From assembly GCA_003290165.1 (NCBI GenBank), contig QNQO01005823.1, forward strand, positions 107,554 to 171,553: a stretch of DNA of 64,000 bases. Reading direction: 5' to 3'. Source of the stretch: Berberis thunbergii (lineage: Eukaryota; Streptophyta; Magnoliopsida; Ranunculales; Berberidaceae). Shown here in pieces: positions 45,029 to 55,700 of this stretch. How positions within the stretch are numbered: position 1 is the stretch's first letter; each line of letters opens with the position of its first letter. Both the position numbers and the translations under genes were made by a program. The notes under the pieces were generated by a model that saw only the letters and a program-made list of their open reading frames with translations, ran no database searches and was not told where the DNA came from.

Positions 45029-47300
45029 TATTCACATCATGCTCGGGTATGATATTTCGGTGCCAAGTCATCGCTAAAGTTAATAATATAGTTGTTAAAC
45101 TAAATAAGAACTAGCTAATCACAAACATAAGGGAATGATCAATTTTGGATGTGAGAGGGGAGGGAAGCGAAACAATAGGCAAAAGAAGCCTTTCGATCAA
45201 GCAATACAAAGAAGTATGGCTGCCAATTTAAGTTAAGAAGGATCCCATAAGGTAATGACCTTTGGAAATTGCACGTGACATGTGGAACCCACAATCATTC
45301 TCGAGCAAAATCACTTGTTGCCATTCGTTTGCTAGCAGATTGAATGAAGAAGAGATCATATATGTGCATAATATGTCAAAGTCAGGTGTAAGCCCTTGTC
45401 ACATCTTGTCCTATTTGAAAGAGATGTATCCCAATAATTTTTTGAATTTGAAGAATATTTACAATGTCATTCTCCGATAAAGACAGTCCAACTAAAAGGC
45501 AGAACGACTTTTCAACACACTTTGTACTTGTTGAGTAACAATAATTAAATTGAGTGGCATATTATGGATGATGGCAATAGAGTCACAAACATTTTCTGTG
45601 TGCATATCGAGTCAGTTCAATTAGATAAATGTTTTCCATCAATGATGAAACCAATTGTTATCGGATGTCGCTGTTTGAGATTGTGGGTGCCACATCGACT
45701 AGCAAGACTTTAAATTTTGCATGTTGTTTTGTGTCTTATGAGAATGAAGAGTCGTACGCCTTGGCACTGAAAAAAATGTTTGGGATTTTTGAACCAGACA
45801 GGTTGTCAACCGTATTTGTCACTAATAAATAATAGGGTTTGACAAAGGTCATTGAGCGAGTTTTTCCATGAGCAAGGAGATCGCTGTGCACGTGGTACAT
45901 AAACACAAACGTTAATAAGAAATGCAAAAAGCACTTTAAGGATAATGACACGTGGTATGAGTTTATAGATTCTTTCTCAAATTTGTATAGATCAAGTATA
46001 GAGGAAAAATTGAATAAGGCCATTGATGAGTTTGAGAGAAAATAGGCATTACACCCGAAGTGTTTGGATTATTTGAGGACGGTATAGCATCCGCAGAATG
46101 AGTACATTGTGAGTACAATATAGATACTTTCATGCATTTTGGGCAACAGACAAATGGTGGTGTTGAGGGCGCACACTCCAACTTGAAGAATATGTTGGCA
46201 AATTCACAAGGCACATTTATCAATGTATGGACTGTAATGCATGAAATGATCCAAATACAACACGTAAAGAATGAATCATCCTTTCAACAAAGTTTGAAGA
46301 ATGTGAAAACTCAACATGTATCAGATGTTTTTGGAAAACTTCATGGGTTTGTGGCGCACAGGGCTCTTAATTTGATGTTTTTGGATATGCGGAGGTGTGA
46401 ATCGGTGGGCAATGATCCTGTTAATTGTGGATGTGTGATTCGAACCACTAATGGGTTGCCTTGTGCTCATGAAATGACAAAGTATGTAACCCCTACTAGA
46501 CAGCTTCCATTGGCTACCTTAGACAAGTATTGGATGCAACTTGGCAAAAAACCAAATTCTAAAGGTGGCGGATGTGATTAAAGACCTAGTGATCGACGCC
46601 CTTAAGCAATGGCTTAATGAATCCTTTTCCGATCAGAAGATTGTGTTGAAGAGGAAGCTTCTATAGTTGAGTTGCCCTGGTTCAACTATAATGATCGAAC
46701 CATCCGAGCTTGTAGTAGGGGAGGGAAGAACTAAGAAAAAGTTGTCCAAGCATGAGAGGTCGACTAGAAGGGACCCATCGGGTCACAAGTATGCCAAGAC
46801 TCCGAATAAGCTAAAACGTCAAGAAAGTGTATATAAGCAAAAGCCCAAAAATTGTAACAGTACTTGGATGAAGCAAAATTTCTTGTGGATTTGGGATTAT
46901 GTTGACATCATTGAGAACGTTGAAGGTGATGAAATTTTGGACTTTGACGCATAGCCAATTTCCTAGATCACGACCCCTAGATTGGTTGGAAGCATGTAAA
47001 GAATGAGCTAATAATGGAGCTAGAAACTAATGAAGAATTTCTACTTGGAATGTGGCATGAGTCAGGGGTGACGGTGGTAAAGGATGCTTTGAACTTCAAA
47101 ATCCAAGGTACACACTGATAGGCAAAATTTGCATATTGACCAAAATATGTTAGAGTTTGCGGTGAATCGTTACCAATGTGTGTTTATGTGTTATAGGAAC
47201 CAAAGCACTACATGTTTTCCATATGTTCAACTGTCGTCATAGTTGAACAACATTAAGGTATGTTTCATGGCACACCTCATCCAGACTTCTCACTTTGTCT
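45029..47300 (+). pseudogene. MULE/FAR1-type transposase copy B, with OTU-like C-terminus
   Basis: In order: CERGGKRNNRQKKPFDQ and, shifted, KKYGCQFKLRR (FAR1-type DNA-binding domain). Then LNEEEIIYVHNMSKSGVSPC. Then the transposase core, decayed, CRMSLFEIVGATSTSKTLNF and CCFVSYENEESYALALKKMF. Then HFGQQTNGGVEGAHSNLKNM with LANSQGTFINVWTVMHEMIQ. Then SWIM finger CGCVIRTTNGLPCAHEM. The C-terminal part WIWDYVDIIENVEGDEILDF, GWKHVKNELIMELETNEEFL and MLEFAVNRYQCVFMCYRNQS resembles the OTU protease-like domain that some plant MULE proteins carry (ADGNCGFRA would be the Cys motif; here it is degenerate). Many stops; dead. Its 5' exons lie left of 26458. Confidence 0.8.
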
Positions 47301-48037
47301 TGCTCCATAAGCTACTGAAACCATCGTTGTCTCATACAGTACCTAATTGGCCCTCTCGCATATTTCCAGAAACAATCTCTTAAAAGAGTTCATTTGATGC
47401 ACAACACCACATTGGTGACGTGATGTTGAAGAAGTACAACACCAAGAATGCTAAGAAGATCAATAACTCGGAGGAGGTCATTGCATGCATGCACTTTTGT
47501 GGTACATATTATAACTGGCATGTAAACCAATATACTGACATGAAAATCATTTTTTGTTTTGGTGAAATAGAATGATTTATTTGTTTGAAAAGTCACCACT
47601 TTTGTATTATAGATGACTCGTACGACTATGATAATTAAATGTCAATATAAATATATTTTTTATATTCAATTATTTGAATTGAATACACATCTTACTTATG
47701 ATGTATTCACATTCTTCAATGTAACAATGAGCGTTATTCATTTGATTATCGACATATAATAACAGCAACCCAACCAGCATCAATAGAAAAAATTCGAAGA
47801 AATGAAACATTGAAATAGGAAACAATCGCAACACCATTTTCAATTGACAGTTTCCTAGTCACATATAGTCCTGCGCAAGTAACAAAAGTACTAAAATACA
47901 CCACAACACAGAAGACACTGTGACCATAATACACACAATCGCAGAGGTTCTTGTATGCTGGAGTTAGCCATTTGCAAGATCCCATGCGAATGGATATCTC
48001 CCACTCGTAAGAACCTCTGCGTTAGAGGAAAAAACTA
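47301..48037. other. AT-rich flank with an inverted repeat and the end of a tandem-repeat unit
   Basis: No gene. CGCAGAGGTTCTT (47940-47952) pairs with AAGAACCTCTGCG (48009-48021), a 13-bp perfect inverted repeat. The last 80 bp, TTTGCAAGATCCCATGCGAA to AAAAAACTAGAC, match the end of the repeat unit that continues at 55022. Confidence 0.6.
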
Positions 48038-48099
48038 GACCACTACACCAAAAAGACCCATCAGCAATGGTTTGGGACCATGGGGGTAACCTATTGTCA

Positions 48100-48310
48100 C
48101 AGCTTAGAGGCCTGGCCATTTGAGGCGTCTCCAAATCACCATTGACGGCTATAAACTGTGGCCATACATATTAGCAACGGTTTTATGTTTGAGGACGCGT
48201 GATGATTTTCTGCATTTAGCCACGATTTTCAGCCGTTGCAAACATGATGGCCACGGTTTTAAGCCATGGCAAGCATGAAGTACCACGGTTTTAAGCCGTG
48301 GCCATTCAAA
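48100..48310. repeat. Left subterminal repeats of CACTA 2
   Basis: CCACGGTTTTAAGCC(A/G)TGGC occurs at 48252 and 48283, with degenerate forms AACGGTTTTATG (48177) and CCACGATTTTCAGCCGTTGC (48221). They are palindromic around AAGCC/GGTTT and match the right-end set. Confidence 0.85.
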
Positions 48311-48908
48311 ACAAAATTCAAAAACAAAAGAAATCTGGTTTGTTGCGAGGGTTTGAAACCGTTGCAAATTAATATAATCGAAAAAAAATTACATTTTTTT
48401 TGCTGGTGCAGTAAAATCACAGTCCCACACCTGCAAAATCAATCATTACTAAGATCGACCAGACACTTGCAATGTGGCGTGTACCCGTGCCTACGACACG
48501 ACTACCGTGTCATGCCTCCGGCACGAATAGGATTCCACAAACTATATGTTAGATAAATACAAAATCAACCATAAAATGGAATCTTGTCAACTTTTGACGC
48601 CAAACAAAAACATGTAAACAAATAACACTAATGTACAATAACAGGATTAACCATTTTATGCTCAACCTTAAGTGGAAGTCCTTCATGGTAGAAACTAGGC
48701 ATTGGGTTTGCTTTGTAAGAGCCAACGGATTGCCACATTAAGATATGTTTTAACCTTGAACTAAATATTAACATCAGATTATGATCGTAAAAGAATGCAA
48801 AAATAAAAAGAAAACTTAGAAATACTAAGTTCATAACATAACTTTATACATAAACCATTTGCATTCATCATCTGAAATTCAATATTATTGTCATGTTTTC
48901 ATAACATA

Positions 48909-49633
48909 CTAAGTGCATAATATGTTCAAAGCATTCACATAGGAGATCAGAGAACAGTTAGTCTTGAAACGATAAGAGAAGTATGAAAGTGCACCAAGGC
49001 TCCAGCTAGTATGGATCAATTCAGCCTTCGTAGTTTCCCCTGCAGCACCAAGTGCTACATGCAACGGGTAAAAATGGTCTGGCCATGGGTGCACCATTTT
49101 GGCAGAAGGCGCCTTCTGGTAAAAGTTATTCACATCGCTATGCCTGCATTTTCACAATCACTTCTTTATCTAACAACCTCTATATAATTCTCATACAAAA
49201 TAATGAAATAAATCGCATCTGAAATGTGAATTTACCTTCCATTCACCAGAGACTCGGTGAGCCAAGAATCAAAGTCTTGAGCCCAAGGGAGGACCTCACC
49301 ATCGTCACCTTCCCCAAGTACCCTCAAGTTATGCCTAGCACTCCCTGATCCAATTATAAGCACATTTTCATCGCGCAAAGGGGCCAATGCCTTGCCCATG
49401 TTGTAGTGATGGCTACCATCCTTCTCTGTTTGAACTGAAAGTTGGCAGACTGGGATGTTGGCCTTTGGGTACATTAGCATGCCATGATCAAGTCCTCTGC
49501 CTTTCTCTTCACACACACGCTTGAATCCACCTTCCTGCAACAATTCCTTCACTCTCTTTGCCAAGGCTGGTGCACCAGGTTCTGCATGACTCGTGTGGAC
49601 TGAATTTTGGAAGCTTTCATAGTTTGAAAGCAA
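48909..49633 (-). pseudogene. Captured LigB/DODA extradiol dioxygenase fragment, two exons
   Basis: Exon at 49633-49236: [80 protein letters not shown] and [17 protein letters not shown], then a GTAAAT donor. Next exon from 49143 after [25 protein letters not shown] and [20 protein letters not shown], then [20 protein letters not shown]. These match plant 4,5-DOPA-extradiol-dioxygenase-like proteins. GLDHG should be followed by AWVPL before MLMYPEAD, and those residues are deleted. The N-terminal exon with the first metal ligands is absent. Not functional. Confidence 0.9.
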
Positions 49634-49919
49634 TTCTTTTATGCTGATTAAGATCGTCTAGGTACCTTTAGGGAAGCAAAGCCACATCTTAAATGGGTGT
49701 TGAACCAGTGGATGAAGGTGCAGATATTACAGAAAGAACATCTGTAACGGAAGCCATTTTACTCAAAGCCGCCTTCAGAACATCTAATGAAAACCGGGCT
49801 TGACCATGTTTCTCACCTGAAAAAGGGTGAGATAAACATGAACTCGTAAGATATCACCAAGACAAATGCTTCTGCCAATATTAATTGCCATAACTGAGAA
49901 ATGAGAACAACAACACATT

Positions 49920-52000
49920 TAACGGCTCCACATACATTATTGATTATGCTCGGGTCAGGGTCAGGGATTGTCAAGTTCGAGCTGTCACCTTTGGTCTCTG
50001 CATAAGGGAGTTCACCAACCACAACAATAGCATAGGAGAAGTCGCTAGATTTGACAAAGTTGGCATCTGGATTCCCATTGTACACAACTTGGGTGCTTGG
50101 ATCAACGGTAGATTTAATGGCTTTGAGGATGGTAGTTCCTAATTTTAAGACTTTATCATGTCAGTGAGATGGTTATCAATAGGGACACTAATCTTTATTT
50201 CCTAAATGTTCCATCTTATCAAGTAATTTATTACAAGTGAACATCGCCTGGGAGGAAAACCATTAAACTAGCATGTGCAAATAAAAAATAGAAAGAAAAA
50301 GGCGAAATGGGAACCTTGAACTCAGGCATTCTATGGACTTAGTAGTAGTAGAGATATTATAAAGAAGTAGACCTTCTGTGATGTTATTGCCACTAAGTCC
50401 CTGCCACGCGATAGTCCATCCACCACATTGATAACCCAAGTTGTTTCCATGACTTCCAGCAACAAGAATTAGCGGTGCCTTCTTAGGTAATGGTAGCAGT
50501 GGCTGATCAGGGGATTTTCCATTCTTGAGTAGCACAAGTGACTTCCTTCAACTTCCCTTGCCAATTTCGTTTGTTTGTGTAGCTTTGTTCTGTCTTCTTA
50601 GACGCTGAAAATTAGCTTACCTTGCACCCAACCTTGTCGGCAAGGCTGTAATCAGCCAATGGATTCTCAAACAGTCCCATGCTGAACTTGACTCGCAGTA
50701 TTCTCTTCACTGCATCATCAATACGACTCAGAGTAATGACATTCTTATTGATCAGGTCTGTCACAGTATTGATGAACTCTGTGTAGTTGTATGGAACCAT
50801 GAGCTGAACCACAGACAAAGAATTGGAGCAAAAGGTGTATTCTGTTGAAAAAATTAAGTATATATTGTAAGACACTGCGAATACAAATCTCCAAAATAAA
50901 CCAGAACACTTTTACCATGTGTGTGAGACAAAGGACAATCAGAAGATCATTGGAATGAGACCACATCAATAATAGATTTAATATATATATATATGTGCAC
51001 GCCAGTGCGCATTGAAAACACATGAACACCAAAAGCATGCTACCATGAGTTACAGCCTTAAAGGTTCGGTAATCCAAGGTGGAATGCAGAACAACATGAG
51101 CTAGAGACATAGCTCCAGCATGCTAAGATGAGCCAAATACACAGGTCTAACATGCCAAAGGCATGACAAAATGAGTCAAATTAAGGAACAGGATTGACAT
51201 GCTAACATGAACTACACACAGGTTGAGATGCATGTTGCAATCAGAGTATTTTTGTTACTGACCATGTCAAGGCCAACATTGATACTAGCTTCTACAGAGT
51301 AGGTGTAGTTATCATCATGGGGTGGATCGGTAATACTATCAATGCCCAGCCAATCCGAGATGACAAAACCCTGAAAATTCATAATTAGCAAACACAAAAT
51401 TTAGGCTTTTATTCAATTTTGCTCAAAATGATTTTAATAAAATCAAAATGAAACTGCATTACTTTCAAGTGAAGAGTGCCCTTAAGGAATCCTGTGACCA
51501 AATCACGATTGCCATGCATCTTAACTCCGTTTATACTTGAATAAGAAATCATCACAGTTGAGACACCCTTGATGATGGAGTCAGTATAGGCTGGCATGTG
51601 TATGATTAGTAATTCATGCTGGTTCACAATGGTATTGTTTTCGTTAATGCCTTTGTCTGTGCCACCATCACCCACGAAATACTTAGCACAGGCGGCAACT
51701 TTGTTCCTACATAGAAGAAAAGCAAACTGCATACTATCAAGAAGTATGCCTTCGTAATAGCAAAATCATCCAACAAAATCTGTCACAACAAGCTACAAAC
51801 TCACATACAACCATAACATAAAAGAAAATGAGAGGAGACGTATATACTTTCCACTAACATAAGGAAGACCCTTTCGAGAATTTGGGGGGAGGTCTCCTTG
51901 CAATCCGGTTATGATCTCTGTAATGGAACAGACAATTGCAGGGTCCTCACAATAGCTCTCGTGAGTTGAAATGTTCACGCATTTGAAACCATTTGCATCC
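49920..52000 (-). pseudogene. Captured GH3 beta-glucosidase (exo-glucanase type) fragment, multi-exon
   Basis: Minus strand, 5' to 3': [118 protein letters not shown] and DDAVKRILRVKFSMGLFENP. It goes on with [40 protein letters not shown] and [20 protein letters not shown]. This is the order of plant GH3 enzymes such as barley exo-beta-glucanase ExoI. The Asp of GFVISDW is the nucleophile position and is present. Introns lie between several blocks. Substitutions (for example K-Y-F where K-H-Y/F is usual), missing 5' exons and stops mark it as a pseudogene. Confidence 0.9.
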
Positions 52001-52663
52001 TATTAGGCTCCACTCAAAGTGAAGGCCGGCATAAAAACACAATTAATAGCTGATACTGTTGGCGCTGTCGCGCCGAGCACGCATCTGGGTCCCTCTGTTA
52101 AAGTGATATTATAGTAAATAGCAATATGCATGCATTAAACTAAGACCATTGTCCATATCAAGAAAAGCAGTTCTATGACCAACTAGGAATCATCCAATGG
52201 TACCAGGGCCAGTCATTTTGAAATAAGACTTTCAATGAATATACCTTTTGATCTGTTGGACTAATAGGCTTAGCACCCAACTTCTGAATGGTAGAACCTA
52301 TGTTGCAAATCTGCCCCTCCACAGGGCCAGTCATTTCAATACAAAACTTTTAAACGAATTTTGGGACCTATAAACCCTGCAACCCATATAACTAAATTTC
52401 TGCTTTTGAATATCTTACTATGCCTGGATTAATTCTATGAATGTATTGAAGTTATAAAAAACAATCAAGTTGACAACAGGACAATAAGAAAATATTATAC
52501 TGGGCCTGCTGGTCCTAATTCCTAAATAAAAAACGTTAAATTGTTTCCGAAAATGGTTGGGCCATTAGAGCCCACAAGTACCAGGATACGGGGTTAATGT
52601 AATTTCCCTATATCTTGCCTGATTTGATAACTGGATATTAATTAATAGCATGTCAAGATACAT

Positions 52664-53345
52664 ACTCGTAAGCTTTGCCCTTCAAATCAACTGTAGCAGA
52701 ATATCCAGGAATGGAGGGGTAATAATTTTCCAATCGCTTGTTGATTTCTGCTTCCACTAAGTAGGCCAGAAGTTTCTCTGTCTCAATCTGGACAAGAAAT
52801 ACAATCAGAAACCTATAAGAATATTAATCGTGCATTCTTAGCACACAAATCTCATATTCCATACCTGAGATAGCTGTGCAGAATCATCTGACTCGGGGTG
52901 AACAGCAGCTAACAAAGTAAAGACATAATTTTAGATTGGCATGATGAAACAGGATGCTCTCAGATAATAAAACCTTGAAGATCATAAGAACCTGTTTCTT
53001 GATAAATGGTGGCAAAAACTCAATTAAGCAGATGCCCAAGGCGAAAGTTTCGAGGAAATGTTATCAACAGAAACGCCTTGTCGATGGAAACCATGAATTT
53101 CGTGTGAAATGAGTAGAACACCAATGGTTTAGTCATGAAATGTCTATGGTAAACGAGACTAAAGAACAAACTAATTGTTCGATTCGACTTGAACACAACT
53201 AACACAAAAATGTGTGAAACAGCTTCAGCATGTAAACTAATAAAGATGATTATTTTCGAAAATATACCTGCAAGAGAGCGTAAAATTTAGGAATGCTTTC
53301 AATAAGTCCTTCAGGCAGAAGGATGACTCCGTGATTCTTGTCTGA
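52664..53345 (-). pseudogene. Captured PFP alpha-subunit fragment, three exons
   Basis: Exons on the minus strand: [20 protein letters not shown], then YALLQ (53343-53268); LLAAVHPESDDSAQLSQ (52912-52865); IETEKLLAYLVEAEINKRLE, directly joined to SIPGYSATVDLKGKAYEY (52791-52664). These match the pyrophosphate-dependent fructose-6-phosphate 1-phosphotransferase regulatory (alpha) subunit: [37 protein letters not shown] and PATVDLKGKAYELL. The sequence between NKRL and ATVDLK in the intact protein is missing, a large internal deletion. Not functional. Confidence 0.85.
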
Positions 53346-53599
53346 ACCAAAAGAAAAACATCAATTAAGGCACCAACTACTGCGACATAATTTGATTTAT
53401 GATATAACGTAATGATGCATTTAGTACTATTGACATCAGTACAATATTATTCAAAATGGCACAAGAGGCTTTAATAAAACAAAAACAAAGACCAATAATC
53501 CAATTTACTATCCCCGACCACATGCTATCTATGTTCCCAATTACACCCAACCTGGACTCGTTTCTCCTATACCACCACTACCCCAGACCAATGACATAA

Positions 53600-54260
53600 A
53601 ATCCACTAACACCTTTATTGTGATAAATGTTGAGACATACACGGAGAAACCACTCCCACTTGAATCTGATAATGTTGTTGTTGTTGCCTAAATGACTGAT
53701 GGAACAAGTTAAGTGAGTGTGAATGGTGTCTATTGTTTCCAATTTCTGAGTCATGGTGGTTGTAATACATATTATCTAGGCTCAAAGACATTGCTTCCAT
53801 CTCACTGTTCCCATAGTGATGAGCACTCATTGTTGCACCACCCAAAAAGTTCTCAAGTTTTGGGGTTGTAGTTGACACCATCCCTTCACACATTTAACAA
53901 AAAAATAGTTTCAAAACAAGCTATAACTAAAATGGATTCAAATCAAGTAGAAACAGAAAATTGGCAGAGCAAGTGTTGCAAACCTTTTGATTGTGATCTA
54001 CTAAGAGCTTCCATGATACAAAGTGAACCATCAGACTTGAGTGGCATTACAGACAAGTGAGAGTAAAACCCACCATTTTCACCTTCAACTCCCTGACAAA
54101 TGCATTGAAACTATGTGACCATCAATGAACATAAAAATTACAAACAATTCAAATGAGCTAATGCTTTCCTTCACAAATGGTTCTCCTCATAGAAGTTTTT
54201 ACAAACAAATGGTGTGCATCTTACTGAAGTGGGGTTCCAGCTCAAATCAAGTCAATGACC
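53600..54260 (-). pseudogene. Captured AINTEGUMENTA-like (AIL/PLT) AP2 factor fragment, 5' exons
   Basis: Exon at about 54110-53985: GVEGENGGFYSHLSVMPLKS, DGSLCIMEALSRSQSK, then a donor AAAAG/GTTTGC. After a short intron the next exon starts at 53886: GMVSTTTPKLENFLGGATMS, AHHYGNSEMEAMSLSLDNMY, then a His- and Gln-rich tail ending QVGVVSPCMSQHLSQ. SVMPLKSDGSLCIMEAL and TPKLE(D/N)F.GGA are the conserved pre-AP2 motifs of the AIL5/PLETHORA/BABY BOOM group. Both AP2 domains are missing, so it has no DNA-binding region. The reading frame over the two exons is intact through the join. Confidence 0.85.
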
Positions 54261-54839
54261 AAACAAAAGGAAGAACCCTTTGAAGGAGAATCACAAAACA
54301 AAAGAACCCCAGACTAAAACATGAACAGAAAATAAGAAATAAGAAATCAGAGAACTTGTTACCTGATTGAGCAAAAGTACAAGCTTTTTTGCTTTCTTTT
54401 CACTTCAAAGTTCAAACCAATTATCCAGACTCAAATCAAGCTAAAAATCGATGCTTGAGAATATAAAATGCTCCGAAGGAAGCAAATCAACAATGGGTTA
54501 TTTCCAAATAAGACTTTCTGTCAAAAAGGCTTCAAAGGAGCATGAAGAAATGCTCCGTGAGCTTCTTAACAGAGACACTACCTATCATCTTCAGAGTCGT
54601 CATTCCTAAAACACAACCAATTTTGCCACAAAGAAGAACACTTACAGAACACAAAAACCCTTACTTTCTGCGTCTCCCCCTCCCCAAATCACTCTCTGCG
54701 TCCTCCCTCTCCCCAAATCTCTCGGCGTCCTGCCTCATTGCAAGACCGCGAATTTTTCTTTCGCAAGACCGCAATTTTTTTTTTCAAGACCGCCAATTTT
54801 CTTTCGCAATGGCGCGCTAACCAACATGTGCATTTTCAT

Positions 54840-55021
54840 TTTATAGCAACGGTTCTGGTCATGGCAAATAAACCAACAGTTTTGAGCCCGTGGCTATATA
54901 AGGCCTTTTGGTGTAGTGACGGTTTTAGGCTCTAGCCACGGTTTTTGGCCGTGGCAAATAAACTAACAGTTTTGAGCCGTGGTCCATCTCCGTGTAGCTA
55001 ATCAAGCCTTTTGGTGTAGTG
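54840..55021. repeat. Right subterminal repeats of CACTA 2 with an internal copy of the terminus
   Basis: Units AACGGTTCTGGTCATGGC, GACGGTTTTAGGCTCTAGCC, CCACGGTTTTTGGCCGTGGC and AACAGTTTTGAGCCGTGG. The terminal phrase GCCTTTTGGTGTAGTG occurs twice: at 54903-54918 inside and at 55006-55021 as the real end. The inner copy marks a duplicated, previous end. Confidence 0.85.
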
Positions 55022-55700
55022 GACCCTATCAAAAATTTTGGAATTTTTCTTGTGTTTGAAAGTTTTTTAATTTCTATATTTTTGCAAAAATGTTTAGAGG
55101 TAAAATCCACCTTCCAAACAAATATTTTGACATTCCCATTCTAAAGATTCCTACAAGTAGGAGGTCAGCAATCGCATGGTCCCATGTGACTGGACATCAC
55201 CTATTTGCAAGATCCTCAATGACAGGGTAAAAAATTGGGACTATGACCAAAATTTTGGAATTTTTTGTGTTTGAATTAATTTTTTTTTTGTAATTTCTAT
55301 GGTTTTGCAATAATGTTTAGAGTAGAACCCACTTTCCAAATAGATTTTGGCATTCCCAGTCTAAAGAATCCTACGAATATGAGGCTTGCACTCGCAAGAT
55401 CCCTTGCAAATGGAATCTTCTGTTTGTAGGATCCCTTGTGACAAGGTTAAAAACTGGACTCTGACCAAATTTTGGAATTTTTGGTGTTTCAATTTTTTTT
55501 TACATTTCGTAATTTCTATAGTTTGCAACATTGTTTAAAGGTAGAATCCAGCTTCCAAATAATTTTTGACATTTCCATTTTCAATATTCATGCGCCAGGA
55601 GGTCGTTATTCGCATGATTATGTGTGAAATGGAAAATTAAGATTCGCAGTGTTCCATGCAAATGGGTGCAAATTTTAGGCTTTGTCCATATTTTCAAATT
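55022..55700. repeat. Tandem array, about 220-bp monomer, three copies plus a partial across CACTA 2
   Basis: GACC(A/C)(A/T)...ATTTTGGAATTTTT starts units at 55022, 55245 and 55463, and a degenerate start (GTCCATATTTTCAAATTT) is at 55684, spacing 218-223 bp. Units contain GTTTAGAG(G)TA(A/G)AA(T/C)CCA, TTCCCA(T/G)TCTAAAGA and TTGCAAGATCC. The end of a preceding unit is left of CACTA 2 at 47950-48040, so that element split the array. Confidence 0.88.

Larger units (their letters stand above)
48038..55024. mobile_element. Pack-CACTA element 2, with TSD GAC
   Basis: The element proper is 48041-55021. Left end CACTACACCAAAAAGACCCA and right end reversed CACTACACCAAAAGGCTTGA. Three-base duplication GAC (48038-48040, 55022-55024). 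Subterminal repeats of the type CCACGGTTTTAAGCCGTGGC occur at both ends. No transposase is readable. It holds fragments of four different host genes, all on the minus strand, several keeping intron borders. The terminus differs from CACTA 1 (CACTACAAGAAAA), so this is a separate family. Confidence 0.95.

Noticed and set aside
49920..52000. A functional GH3 beta-glucosidase gene
   Set aside because: 5' exons are missing, several exons are frameshifted or out of step, and it sits between CACTA termini with fragments of three other genes.
55022..55700. CRISPR-like regular repeats
   Set aside because: Units are head-to-tail 220-bp copies without unique spacers, in a plant genome.
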